Shown here: in pieces, positions 11,293 to 22,138 of the stretch | Layout: the number at the start of each line of letters is the position of its first letter | Numbering within the stretch: position 1 is the first letter of the stretch | DNA from: Nymphaea colorata | Taxonomy: Eukaryota; Streptophyta; Magnoliopsida; Nymphaeales; Nymphaeaceae | Assembly (NCBI RefSeq): GCF_008831285.2 | Contig: NC_045142.1 | Location: 2,609,001-2,673,000 of the forward strand | Length of the DNA: 64,000 nucleotides | Direction: 5' to 3' | Translations under genes and position numbers: made by a program | The notes under the pieces: generated by a model | What the model saw: only the letters and a program-made list of their open reading frames with translations | Databases searched by the model: none | What the model was told of the DNA's origin: nothing

Positions 11293-12388
11293 GGCCGACG
11301 TAGCGCGCGCGCACGAGAGAGAGAGAGAGAGAGACTTTGAAGCAAAATTTGGGCTTCTTGTTGGTTCACATCAGACGCCTCCAGAACGCAATCGAAGCAA
11401 GGCGAAAACAGAGTCATCCAATAGCTAATTGCAGAACAAGGGAAAAAACAAAAAAAAAAAAAACAAAGAACGGGAAGGGGATCGATCCTATGGCTTCCGA
11501 TGAGCGCCGGGAACTCCACCCGCGTTCCAGTAAGGATCTGCCGTCTCCGTCGAGTTTTTTACAGAATGTTGGCCAGCACGGCAGAAACCCTCAACTGCTA
11601 AACCCTAAAAGCTCCACCGGCTTGGACCTCCGTCCGTCTCTGTCTCCGTACGAGGGGCAGCGGCGAGGGATCACTAGGACGTTAATGCCATAAGGTTTGG
11701 AGTGTTATCGGAAACCATAAGATCATGGGATAATCAAATCATTCTTCCAATTTTGGTAAGTTGAATAATGAAAGCTCAACTCACTTTATAGCCAACAAAG
11801 CAGCTTAGCTCCTCACAACAAGTCATAGTGCCTTTTCTCTCCAATTTTGATCATGCATTCTGATTTTATAAGCTGCTTTGTTGGCTATAAAGTGAGTTAA
11901 AGCTTTCATACTTGCGAAAATTGAAAGATTGATCTGATTATCCCACGATCTTACGGTTTCCGATAACACCCCAAACCTTATGGCATTAACGTCCTCGCCG
12001 CTGCCCCTCGTACGGAGACAGAGACGGACGGAGGTCCAAGCCGGTCGAGCTTTTAGGGTTTAGCAGTTGAGGGTTTCTGCCGTGCGGCAGTAGCTGGGAT
12101 CTCTCTCCCTTTCAATCGCTGGTCCACATTCTGTAAGAAAGTCGACGGAGATGGCAGATCCTTACTGGAACACGGGTGGAGTTCCCGGCGCTCCTGATGA
12201 GAAGAGGCCACGACCCACCTACGCTATGCTCGCTCATCGGAAGCCCTAACATCGATCCCCTTTCCGTTCTTTGTTTTTTTCCTCGTTCTGCAATTAGCTA
12301 TTGGATTGTTAACTCTGTTTTCGCTTTGCTTCGATTGCGTTCTGGAGGCGTCTGATGTGAACCAACAAGAAGTCTAAATTTTGCTTCA

Positions 12389-12430
<42 letters not shown>

Positions 12431-12449
12431 CGCGCGCGTTACGTCGGCC
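11293..12449. repeat. 1.16-kb foldback carrying a captured gene 5' end
   Basis: Left arm 11,293-11,807 and right arm 11,869-12,449 are imperfect inverted copies around a 61-bp spacer. Outer ends match over GGCCGACGTA.CGCGCGCG and then a (GA)n or (CT)n tract. Inner ends match over CACTTTATAGCCAACAAAGC. The right arm read on plus contains a leader-like segment and an ATG-initiated short frame. The left arm lacks 42 bp of that frame and has ACGGCAG where the right arm has ATGGCAG. The structure suggests a long-terminal-inverted-repeat or foldback element with captured host sequence. Confidence 0.8.
12151..12249 (+). pseudogene. First-exon-like fragment inside the foldback
   Basis: A 32-codon frame starting MADPYWNTGG and ending at TAA. 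It is preceded by leader-like GC-rich text and GTCGACGGAG. MADPYW resembles the N-terminus of some plant RNA-binding proteins, but the match is too short to assign a family. The copy in the left arm of the foldback lacks both the ATG and codons about 14-27. No downstream exon was found, so this is called a captured fragment rather than a gene. Confidence 0.3.
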
Positions 12450-12799
12450 ATGGCCGACGCACAGAGGGGCTGATCCGGGAGCCCCTTTCTTTGTCTTCCT
12501 ATTCCTCTGTTTTTTTTTTCCCACAATTTGTCCTGTGTTCTCTCTCTTTTCCACCGATGCAGGAGGCGCTGGGTCGGCTATGGCCGACCCACCTTCCAAA
12601 AAAATTTTAACCCTTCCAGGGCTACCATGGCGGACTTGAAGGGGGGAATTGTATGAACTTTTTTTTTTTCTAGTCGTGCTTCATCTGTATGCTGTGTAGA
12701 TCGTTGTGCTTTAGCTGCATTTATATATATGTGTTGTTTTCTGGACTAATGAATTACCGTCTTCTTTTTCCTCTGCATTTTATAACCTATTTGATTAAT

Positions 12800-12853
<54 letters not shown>

Positions 12854-13793
12854 CTGAGAGTGCATTGGGGGTTGAAGGAATTGCATTTGGTTATGTTAAT
12901 TGATCCAACATTTTTTGAGCATCCAACACTTGGGAGACTATAAGATCGTTGGGTGTTTAGGACAGATGCCTTAACGCTGGGCAAAAAGCACAAATAAATC
13001 AAACATAAACAATAAAATTAAAAAAAAAATTTGCAAAGTATACAAAAAAAAAAAACAATTACACAAGCAAAAATAAATAAAGCTACAAAAGAAAAGAAAA
13101 AGAAGATAGGAAAAAGATATAAGAAAATACCTACTTAGTCTCAAGAAAACTTTGTCACTAGCTTTTGAGAAAAAAAAAATCAGATCTAGACCTTTAAAAT
13201 TTAGCCTAAAACAGACTTAATGTGAACAAAATTTTGAACAACATGCTCTTTTTCGCCAAGGAGAACACAACATAGTTAGGGTTTTCCCAACTCTAGCACA
13301 ACCTTTTCAAACTTGCAATTTGGTGTCTGGTCTCCCTCATGTCCTCCCCATTTATAATTGTTGTGAGGAGAGAACTTTTTACTCATAATAGGTATAAAAT
13401 TAAATTTTGTACAGAAAGTCATGCCATACACTAAATCAAATCATTTCCTGAAATATTGACATTTTAAAGAGATTTTTGTTGTAAAACATTATTAAAACTG
13501 ATAATGAATCTGATTTCTGAAAATGAAATTTGAATGGAATAGTCTAAAAACTTTGTTCATGCATGCAAAATTTCTATCAATATTTGTCCACAAAGTCTTT
13601 ATAAATAACGACCAATATATTAAGAAAATAACAAATATATTTATCTTTATTTTATTTTATGACTGACACGATATGGTAGAGTTTGATGCATATCAATAGG
13701 TGCTTTGTTTTTTAGGATTCCAATGTGATTTAGAACACAAGGCAATTTGCATCTTGATACCTACAAAATGCATTTGACTTTTTGAGCAAATGC

Positions 13794-13800
<7 letters not shown>
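12450..13800. other. Flank of foldback and AT-rich DNA
   Basis: It holds a perfect 18-bp palindrome CGTCGGCCATGGCCGACG (12,442-12,459, overlapping the arm end) and a near-palindrome GGGTCGGCTATGGCCGACCC (12,571-12,590). A (TA)n(GA)n compound microsatellite occupies about 12,800-12,851. The rest is A-rich with no recognised gene. Confidence 0.5.

Positions 13801-13829
<29 letters not shown>
13797..13829. repeat. (TA)n microsatellite
   Basis: Uninterrupted alternating TA of about 33 bp. Confidence 0.9.
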
Positions 13830-13834
<5 letters not shown>

Positions 13835-13859
13835 ATTGGTTACTCTCATTTATTTTGTG

Positions 13860-14460
13860 AAGCTAAATTTTTAAACACAATCTAATTGGATATTTATTTA
13901 AACCCAATCTGAATCAAATCTAACTGGATGCCATTTCTTAGATTTGTTTCCAAACTGATCAATTTCTTAATTGAATGTTGATTTCTTTTCCATTTCCAAG
14001 TTTTTTGAAGCAGTTTGGCCGGATATAGGTTGATCCCACTTTGATTCAATTGAGTTGAGGACTGACTTTCCCATCTAGATCAGAGGTCAGTAGGGCAGAG
14101 GTAGGAGGCTGGCAGGGGGAATGCCCCTCTCAGATTTTTAAAATTTCAAAACTTTACATGTACAGTTTAAAAATTTTAGTTTAATTTATATAAAAAAATT
14201 AAAAAATTATATTTTGGCTCCAGGTAAAATTTTGAAACTATGTTGGGCCTTTCTAACAAAAAAAAAATCTGACTCAATCACTGGAGATCAAACTGACATC
14301 ATCTTTTTTTTTCGCATTGCTCAGCTTTAAAGGCATCTCTTCTTTCTTCTGGATTTCTTCTCTTTGCCTGTATTGAGATGTATGCCTCCCATACACACAC
14401 TTACACATTTGCTATCATATTATGGTCTCTCTATTGTCTTGGTTGAACGCCCAGCTATGG

Positions 14461-14517
<57 letters not shown>

Positions 14518-15082
14518 ATTCTACATCCAATGTTGTAAGGGCTACAAAATTTACTCATGCTAAACAAATTAGTTCATAAATACAAATCTTAAAGTTCTAA
14601 ATAGACTCATTTGTGAATCATGTGTACTGGTTTGTTTTTCCTTACACTTTTTGTTATTATAATTATGGACATTCCAAGTTGATTTATATGGTTGGATCCA
14701 CAAGAAACAACTTTAAAATCAGAAGGCATTCAATCATATGTTCCTGTAGGTAAAATCTTCACCCATTAAAATTTTTTTGCGCCATCTGTGAAATGTCGCC
14801 GTTATTTCACAATGAGACAAGGCTATGTATTTCAAAGACATTTCCTAGTTTGGTTTGTCCTTTGTCCCATTCTTTAAGTTAGTTTCTAACAATTATTTAT
14901 ACCCAAACTATGTTTACTAATGGCAGAATAGAGTCTTTTTTCTCTCATGTTTTTTTTTTGTTTTTTTCTATAATATTATCATAAAAAATTTTGAACAAAA
15001 AAAAACCTAAAACACAAGTTCAAATTAACAGGCCAGCTCTAAATTTGAAAGAACCATACTCCGGCAGTTGAACTTAACTTCC

Positions 15083-15084
<2 letters not shown>
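13860..15084. other. Repeat-rich AT DNA
   Basis: Positions 13,860-14,050 repeat the GGATxxxATTT text of the TAGGGATG family. Positions 14,090-14,270 (AATGCCCCTCTCAG to TTGGCTCCAGG with AAATTTT words) resemble 15,420-15,545, 26,180-26,300 and 42,370-42,520 and look like a decayed TE tail. A compound (CT)n(CA)n(TA)n tract lies at about 14,460-14,517. No gene seen. Confidence 0.45.

Positions 15085-15150
<66 letters not shown>
15085..15150. repeat. Long (TA)n microsatellite
   Basis: About 65 bp of uninterrupted TA, one of the longest in the window. Confidence 0.95.
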
Positions 15151-15153
<3 letters not shown>

Positions 15154-15790
15154 TTAATATTAGAGGACAAAATGTCTATCAGTTTTTTCATCTTGTTGGC
15201 GTTGGTGTTGTACCTCCAGCCCTAGCCCACATTGGTGTCCAAAACGTACGATCGCAGTGAACGTGTAGAGTATCATGTAGTCGTAGAAAAGAACTAGTTA
15301 ACAAACACTTTTTGGCCCCTACTCTTGTTGAACTGGTACGCGCGGACCATGATGAAGGTAAAGGTTGTCCCGGCCGCACGGAGTGTGACCACTGCAAAGT
15401 CTAAGCATAACAGGATGAATAGGGCTGAAATATCATTTTTTAAAATTTTTATATAAAACAAGTATATTCTAAAATGAACATATAAATTTTTTTAAAACAA
15501 TTTGAGGTTGGGCCAAGCCCAAGCGAGTCCTACCTTGGCTCTACCCCTGATATGAAGGTGTAGCAAAGGATGAAACTACTGACACAAATGTTTCATCAGC
15601 GTATTGGGTAGAGTGCTCCATTTCGGTGTTATGAACCTAATATAAAAAAAAAATTCCTGGCACACTGTAATGAATAATGTGATTTTTCAATTTTAAAGAT
15701 ATTTGTCTATTTTTTCATATATGTTGCATATTAGTTTTATTTACATGTGGTAGTATGCAGGTGAGTCAGTTTATATGTTAAGACATTAGT
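15151..15790. other. Intergenic DNA
   Basis: A slightly GC-richer patch at about 15,190-15,400 carries a minus-strand open frame of 69 codons with no recognised family. Positions 15,420-15,545 look like a TE tail shared with 14,090-14,270. Confidence 0.35.
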
Positions 15791-16146
15791 AGGGATGTCA
15801 ATGGATGATATTTGGATATGATGTACCATTGATCATATCCGCTTTCCCGGATAGTAATCCAATTTTACAATCTGAATTTGATCCAAATCCAATATTTATA
15901 TTGACATCCGAATATGAATTTTGAACTGAATTTTGCCCACTGATATTTGTCTAAAAATAAATCTGATCTGAATCCATATTCGAATCCGATCAGATATTTA
16001 TGTATATCTGAATTCGATCAGATGTCATTTCTTAAATCTGAATTCAATCCAATTTTTTAATTGGATGTTAAATTTTTTCTATATCTGACTTTTTTAAAGT
16101 GGTTTGGTTGGATATCAAATTCAAATCGAATATATTGACATCTTTA
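15791..16146. mobile_element. MITE-like element TAGGGATGTCAATGGAT
   Basis: Starts TAGGGATGTCAATGGAT and ends ATATTGACATCTTTA, an imperfect inverted terminal repeat. The interior is made of ATCCGAAT/ATCTGAAT words. It belongs with 2,779-3,200. No convincing target duplication was found. Confidence 0.5.
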
Positions 16147-16307
16147 TGTATGAAGTCAGGAACATGACCATCTTCACCCACATGCCTCAGCATACTCACC
16201 CTCATAGCTTGCTATGGAATGTGTAAATAGAGGTGAGCAAGGAAAACTTAAGCCTTCACTCTTTTTTTAAACAAGTTTGAAAGAAAACTTTGGCGACAAC
16301 AACCTGA

Positions 16308-16630
16308 TAAAGGTGGGCATCGGGCTGGCCCGGCCCTGTAAGGTCCGGCTCGATCGGGCCGATCAGCCCAGCCCGATAGCCAAAGTCTCGGCTCAGACCC
16401 GGCCCAGCCCGTTTAAAAATAAAACATAATTTTTTAATTATAAAATATTTTTTTAAATATAAAATATATTTGTGAATAATAAATATATATATATTATTGA
16501 AACAAAAGAATTAAAAAAAAATTAATCCTAAACGTGCCGAATCGGGTCGGGCCCGGCCCGAGCCATGTTTTTCCCAGCCCAAACCTGGGCCCGATCGGGT
16601 CGAGCAAGGCTGGCCCGATTCCCAGGCTTA
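16308..16630. mobile_element. GC-ended hAT-like MITE with 8-bp target duplication
   Basis: A 323-bp element between direct copies of CAACCTGA (16,300-16,307 and 16,631-16,638). The left end is TAAAGGTGGGCATCGGGC, and the reverse complement of the right end is TAAGCCTGGGAATCGGGC. GC-rich arms surround a core with TTTTTTAATTATAAAATA. Same family as 8,063-8,342. Confidence 0.8.
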
Positions 16631-16984
16631 CAACCTGAGGGTGATTTCGTTATTATGTCATTCCATTGTCTTAAGTGGAACTAGGGTTAGGTATTGGGCC
16701 ATTGGGCTCCGATAGACCCAAAGATCTTGATGGCAGCCCAAGCCAAGCAATTATGACCATCAACTTTATTATTTGATGTTCATCCTTATTTAAAACTATC
16801 AACATTATCAAGAGTTTCTAAGAAAGCATTTCGGGGATGTGCTAACAATTTTTAAGGAATCCGTTATGAATTTAGTAACTCTAGATCTCCTGCCCCAAGC
16901 TCCATTTGTAATAAAATCAGCTCCTCGAGATTGATTTATCTGTTAAATGAGTCAAGTTCAAGCCAAAATTGAAGTCAAACGGGT

Positions 16985-17180
16985 GGGGTACCCAGCAGCT
17001 CGGTGGGCCCGAGCCTGATGGTTCAGCTCGGGTCGGCCCGATCCGGCCCATTAATAATTAAAGAATATTTTTTATTATTTTTTAATTTAATAATATGTAT
17101 TTCATTATAAAAAATTTATATAATTAAAAAAATATTTTTTTATTATCAAACTGGTCGGGCCGGTCGGACGCCCACCCTTA
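16985..17180. mobile_element. GC-ended MITE, degenerate copy
   Basis: Ends CGGACGCCCACCCTTA, matching the right terminus of the element at 8,063-8,342. GC-rich shoulders (CTCGGGTCGGCCCGATCCGG) enclose an AT core. The left end is unclear and no target duplication was confirmed. A further scrap with GCCCGGCCCGATAAC lies at about 24,930-25,055. Confidence 0.5.
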
Positions 17181-17789
17181 AGTACAAGTGATACACAGAA
17201 AATGTTTTTGTAAATTAATTTGTCACATTACATGTTATGTTTTTATAGTAATCGATTCCTTTGGAACTTTATTGAGTGTAGACTATAATTAAGCCACTTC
17301 GGTGCAATAAATGTCCTTTGTTACAAGCTTTTAACTATAATTTTTTTATAGCCGACTTAGGTTGCACTATGTATATCTTGCACGTAGGAAGATGCATTAT
17401 AAAAATCCTAAAAATCCGTATTTTTTTAGTGCATGCAAGTACAACTGTATTCAATTAATTTTGAGTTTACAAATGAAAATCAAAACAATGTGCTTAAAAA
17501 TTGGCTTAAAAAAACTTGCGGTATATATTTCCTTGCTCTTAAGTGCATTGGATGCTGCTTTTCACTTGTTCGATTGTGCAAGTAAAAGTGACATATAAGA
17601 TCTCAAAACCATACATAAATTAGAAATGGGTATGTTTCATTATTAGGGTAAGCTTATAAAGACCTGCTGCATAAGATCGTATCAACAATTGAATGTTTCG
17701 ACCGGTGGGGTGGGACTAATCCCCAACTTCACCTGAATGTTACTGATAATTGATATGGCATATCTCTATCGACCACAAAGAAGCGTGCA
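17181..17789. other. AT-rich intergenic DNA
   Basis: No gene or repeat recognised. The 78-codon frame at 17,362-17,598 has AT-driven composition and no family resemblance. Confidence 0.4.
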
Positions 17790-19570
17790 CAAATTGGGCC
17801 GAGTCAAGCAGCCCCTGTTCATACATATACTCATATCATTTAGATTTGCAAACAAGCCGAACCCAGGTGAGTCGAGCCATGGTTGAGGATAGTCAGAAGC
17901 CGAACAAGAGGTTGGGTGAAAGCTTCGGCTGTTATCTAAGTAGGCTGTCATCTAAGTAGTAGTATGAAATACTCCTCTTACTCACCCAGAAAGTCAATCG
18001 TTCTTCAAACTATCTACGAATGATTAAGTAACACTTGAGAATCTTTTTTGTTATTTTGTTTTGCCGAAAAGGTCTAATCCGATATTAGAAGTGAAAAGGT
18101 CTGATGTTAAATCTATGTAGGATCTCAAACCACTTGCCCTGCAGGGATGTTTGAATGTCTCTAGTCTCCAATCTAGGGTGATTCGAGATTGAAAAATATA
18201 AGATCTTATGATATCGTATCTCAAGATTATATATCACTTGCTCAAAAAGATGAATTGTTTGTGATAAGAACTTGTAAGTAAATCACATTCAGTTCCGCAT
18301 CAAACCTGCTGGGGAAGATCAATGAAGGTGAAACAAAACAACTATGTACTGAAGATCACAAAAAAGAGCCGCTGCAAGTCCTAGTCAGAAGGAGCCAAAC
18401 CGCTGCAAATCAAAAGTGGAGGAGACAGGCAAGAGATGTTTGATATTAACAGTTCCTGGATCCCAAGTACTGAGGGTTTTAGATCAGAATAGATCAATTA
18501 GCAAACTAATGATCCCTAATTCTCTGCTTGATCACCAAGGATCTTAGCTCCATAGATTTGGTGTCGAACTTAGACCTTGCTGCTCATGAAATCCACTGTT
18601 TGTTTAAACATCACCACATATCTCAGGTTTGAATCAGAGGGGAAACAAAGGTAGCTTAATGGTTTTACCAACTAGAAGCTTGTTTAACGAGTGTCGGTGA
18701 GTGAATGTACTCAACTTTTCTGTTTACTAAACAGAAAAGTTGACAATATAAAATCATTGGGAAGAATTGAAAACAACTTATAACATGCAGGAGGAAAAAA
18801 ATAAAAGTGCAACAAAGTAAGTGAGAATTATAATTATATATCCCGGATCCCATAACAGCGGCCCAGGCCCAAGTCGGGCCGGGTACCCGGTGCCTGCTCG
18901 GTGCCCAGGCTTGCCGAACACTTTCGAGTGCCGAAACATGCAACTTGCTTCACAAAATTCAGATTTTCCATGGATGGCATCTTCAATGCGTTTATTGTGA
19001 TCTCAAGCTACCAACAAATCTACAGGAAACCTCTTTCTGAAATTCATTTTCAAGCATTCAGTTCTGTTTATGTTTCTCTCACCAGAAACACTTTTTTGGA
19101 ATTTCACCGGATTCAAATCCAACTGTACTATGTTTGATCCGGAAATCTGAATTGGATGTGAACCTCTGTTCTAAATTTTGCATTCACATCTAAAGTTACA
19201 TGATCTTAATGAGAAAAATTAGTGGGAATTAGGAAAAGATGATTCTCAATTAGATCAAATGTGAATTGGGTCTGCATTCAAATATGTAGCTAATGCACAA
19301 GTGGAGTCTTTGGATCCCTAGTTGGCTGGACTTGAACTAGTTGGGTTGGATGTTATTGAGAACAGTAATGGAAACTGAACAATCCCTCTTTGTGCTCTTC
19401 ATTTTAGGTATGAATCCGTCCACGGATCGGATTTTGCTCAATTATCCGGATCGAATTCAAGGAGGTCTAATCAGGTCTGTAAGTGCAATAAGATTCATTT
19501 GCTGATTGGATTTGGGTTCCATATCCTGTTTTTTCGTGCCTCCAGGTCTCGAGATAATGACTTGAACCTG
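17790..19570. repeat. Interspersed repeat, copy B
   Basis: Long diverged copy of the text at 1-2,110, in the same orientation and nearly the same order. It shares AAATTGGGCCGAGTCAAGCA at the left, CTGCTGGGGAAGATCAATGA near 18,306, the paired words TCAACTTTTCTGTTTACTAA near 18,711, and GGATTTTGCTCAATTATCCG near 19,428. The two copies differ by insertions and deletions: 180-480 of copy A is found instead near 20,125-20,370. No protein domains are visible. Confidence 0.75.
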
Positions 19571-19799
19571 AATCACAAAGGGCATTCTATATTTATAATT
19601 CAACCTGAATCACGCTAAGCATTTATCATTGCTGTGGTCAAAATTTATCTTTTTTCGTAAGCGTGAGCTTGTCAAGACCCACATAAGATCCCATCAACGT
19701 ATTCACTTAGGATGTACTGAAACCCTTGAACTTCTTCAACAATTGAATGGTTCCAGCCCTATATATATATATATAGTCACTTGTTCTTGGTTTCTCATT

Positions 19800-19836
<37 letters not shown>

Positions 19837-20584
19837 ACTTGTTCTTGGTTTCTCATTTCTCTCTCATAAGCATGAAGTTCTTAAAAAGCCAATGGTGGTT
19901 TTGCCCCTTTTGCGTTTTATTTTTCTTCCCTTTTGGTTGACGTTAGAAGCTACCAACTATAGGAAATCGTGATATTTTTCTCAAAAAAATACATCAAAAT
20001 CAAGAACAAGGTTATGATTTCCCGGCCATGCACTTCTAATTTTGGCACGTATATAGTCTCGTGAAATGGATCTTTCATGTCGCTGTATGTATAGGACAAG
20101 AAGTCCGTGCCTACTGGGACCAAATCACAGCATAAACGCGTCCTTTTTAATCAGTACATTGAAAGCGAAGCAAACGAAGAGAAAATTATTGTTGGATGAA
20201 TATTTTGTCCACAAGCATCTATGGATTTCTCTCTGTAAGCGTTATATACCTTGGATCTTAGGGAGAAAGATTTAAATTGACAACATAACTAACACTGAAG
20301 TCTGTGGAATTTGTCTCTAAAGGAGTTGGCACAATGGACAGGATGAGGACTGGTAGGTGGTTTCCTTTTCGAATCGCTCGGGCATCAACTCTCTGTGCCG
20401 GAAACAGATATTAAAAAAATTCATAGTGTATGTGCGGAGGCTGGTGTGGCAATTGCCTACACAGGCCCAAAAAAAAGTGTTCATTTTCATATTGAAACTC
20501 ACTAGCTGTTTTCCTCATATGCATACAAGTGTCATTTGCAAATTTAAAGTTATTTAACCAGCATAGCGAAAATTTATGACTCTG
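19571..20584. repeat. Repeat relics with (TA)n
   Basis: Two (TA)n tracts (about 19,760-19,775 and 19,801-19,833) are each followed by TAGTCACTTGTTCTTGG, a local tandem duplication. Positions 20,125-20,370 match 190-420, and 20,450-20,620 resemble 1,300-1,500. No gene. Confidence 0.6.
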
Positions 20585-20822
20585 CCCCTGCCTGTGTACC
20601 AATGTTTTTCACAAAAATTTATTTAACCCAATTCTTCATTTTAGTTATGAATCCACCAACGGGTTGGATTTTACTCAATTATCCGGATCAAATCCAAGAA
20701 GGCCCCCTGCCTGTGTACCAATGTTTTTCACAAAAATTTATTTAACCCAATTCTTCATTTTAGTTATGAATCCACCAACGGGTTGGATTTTACTCAATTA
20801 TCCGGATCAAATCCAAGAAGGC
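20585..20822. repeat. Perfect 119-bp tandem duplication
   Basis: Unit 20,585-20,703 is repeated without a visible mismatch at 20,704-20,822. The unit starts CCCCTGCCTGTGTACCAATG and ends ATCCAAGAAGGC. It lies inside a diverged repeat whose other copies have a single unit, so the duplication is younger than the repeat. Confidence 0.95.
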
Positions 20823-21260
20823 CTAGTCAGGTCCGTAAGTACAACAAGATTCATTTACTGATTGGATTTGGCTTCCATATCCCGTTTTTCGTGCCCCCAA
20901 GTTTCAAGATAATAACTTGAATCTGGCTCTTGTAAACGTAAATAGCAGATCTTATGGTGGTCATATTAAGATTCTAATTTCAGAAAAACTAACTTCGTGT
21001 CTGGACCCAGATCCAGGTTTGTGAGGTTTCGATTGAGTTGGACTCGGTATAGCCAGGATCCAACCCGAACAGACCCGTTTAGAGTATCCCCTACTAGTCG
21101 TTATTAGTCAGACCGGGAGTTGAGGTTTTAAGAATCAATCAAAAGCTGGCTCATAAAAGACTAGGAACAATCTTCAAGTCTAAAAAACACAAAATTCAAA
21201 CGTAGTTCTCTCATAAATTCCTACTTTTTAGATACAAAGATCACAATGACATATCCCAGT

Positions 21261-21290
<30 letters not shown>
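20823..21290. repeat. Interspersed repeat, copy D
   Basis: Diverged copy of 2,000-2,525, sharing ATCTTATGGTGGTCATATTA-like text, CCAGATCCAG, AATCTTCAAGTCTAAA and ATATCCCAGTTGATAT. Confidence 0.7.
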
Positions 21291-21300
<10 letters not shown>

Positions 21301-21312
21301 ACATATCCCAGT

Positions 21313-21361
<49 letters not shown>
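21261..21361. repeat. Duplicated (TA)n block
   Basis: Two long TA tracts (about 21,262-21,294 and 21,315-21,361) are each preceded by ACAATGACATATCCCAGTTG, so the non-TA word was duplicated with the microsatellite. Confidence 0.9.
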
Positions 21362-21363
<2 letters not shown>

Positions 21364-21959
21364 ACTTTTTCTAGAATTTATTTATGTATCTTTCCAACGT
21401 GGTTAAGAGAATCTCTTCTACATCTATGTTCCATTCTTGTTATATACTTATTCCCCATGACTTCGGCGCCCAACAGATCTAAAGGCCACAACAAAGATGC
21501 CAAACGTGAACTCAAAGTAGCACTCGCTCGAGTTGCTTTTCAAATATTCTCAGAATTCATGAGATTTTATTCTCTTTGTTCTTTCTCTTATGTCAATGAA
21601 GCAAACATTTACCATCAACTAATTAGGACTTAGCAATATATTCAACACTATATCATTTATTATTATTATTATTATTATATACATATATTTTTTCCTTTCC
21701 TGGAGAGAGGGAAGAATATTTTTATCCCACTGCCTGCATGAGAGCAGAAGCAAGCCTTCAACCCTCATCCAACGTTTTTCTTCTTGCTTGCCCACACGAT
21801 ATAGGACTGCGTTGGTGCCTGTGAGGGGCCACCAGTGCGCACCGGTGAATGTAATTAATCTCATCTAATTAGCACAAGGTTTTCATGCTTATACGACTCG
21901 AACCAGCAATTGGCCGCCTACTAGCCGCTGGATAGAAAGGGTGCACAAACCCTCAAGCA
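21362..21959. other. Intergenic DNA, nothing recognised
   Basis: A (TTA)n run at about 21,656-21,680 and unremarkable text. The 81-codon minus-strand frame at 21,619-21,864 is partly made of the triplet repeat. Confidence 0.4.
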
Positions 21960-22138
21960 CAATGGTGTAGCCACATGTGAGCTGGTGGGGGCAGTTGCCC
22001 ACACAAGCTCTTTAAGATTCATTATATTCTTACATTGAAAATTTTAATATTTATTTATATGCATATATAAGTGCCCCTTCATATGTAAATGTTTCTAAAC
22101 AAGTACCCCTCCAGCTAATTTTCCTGACTCCGCCACTG
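21960..22138. mobile_element. hAT-like MITE, sister of 9,290-9,457
   Basis: Begins CAATGGTGTAGCCACAT, ends CTGACTCCGCCACTG, and shares GTTGCCCACACAAGC, AAGTGCCCCTTCATATG and AAACAAGTACCCCTCCAGC with the copy at 9,290. No matching target duplication was seen. Confidence 0.6.
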
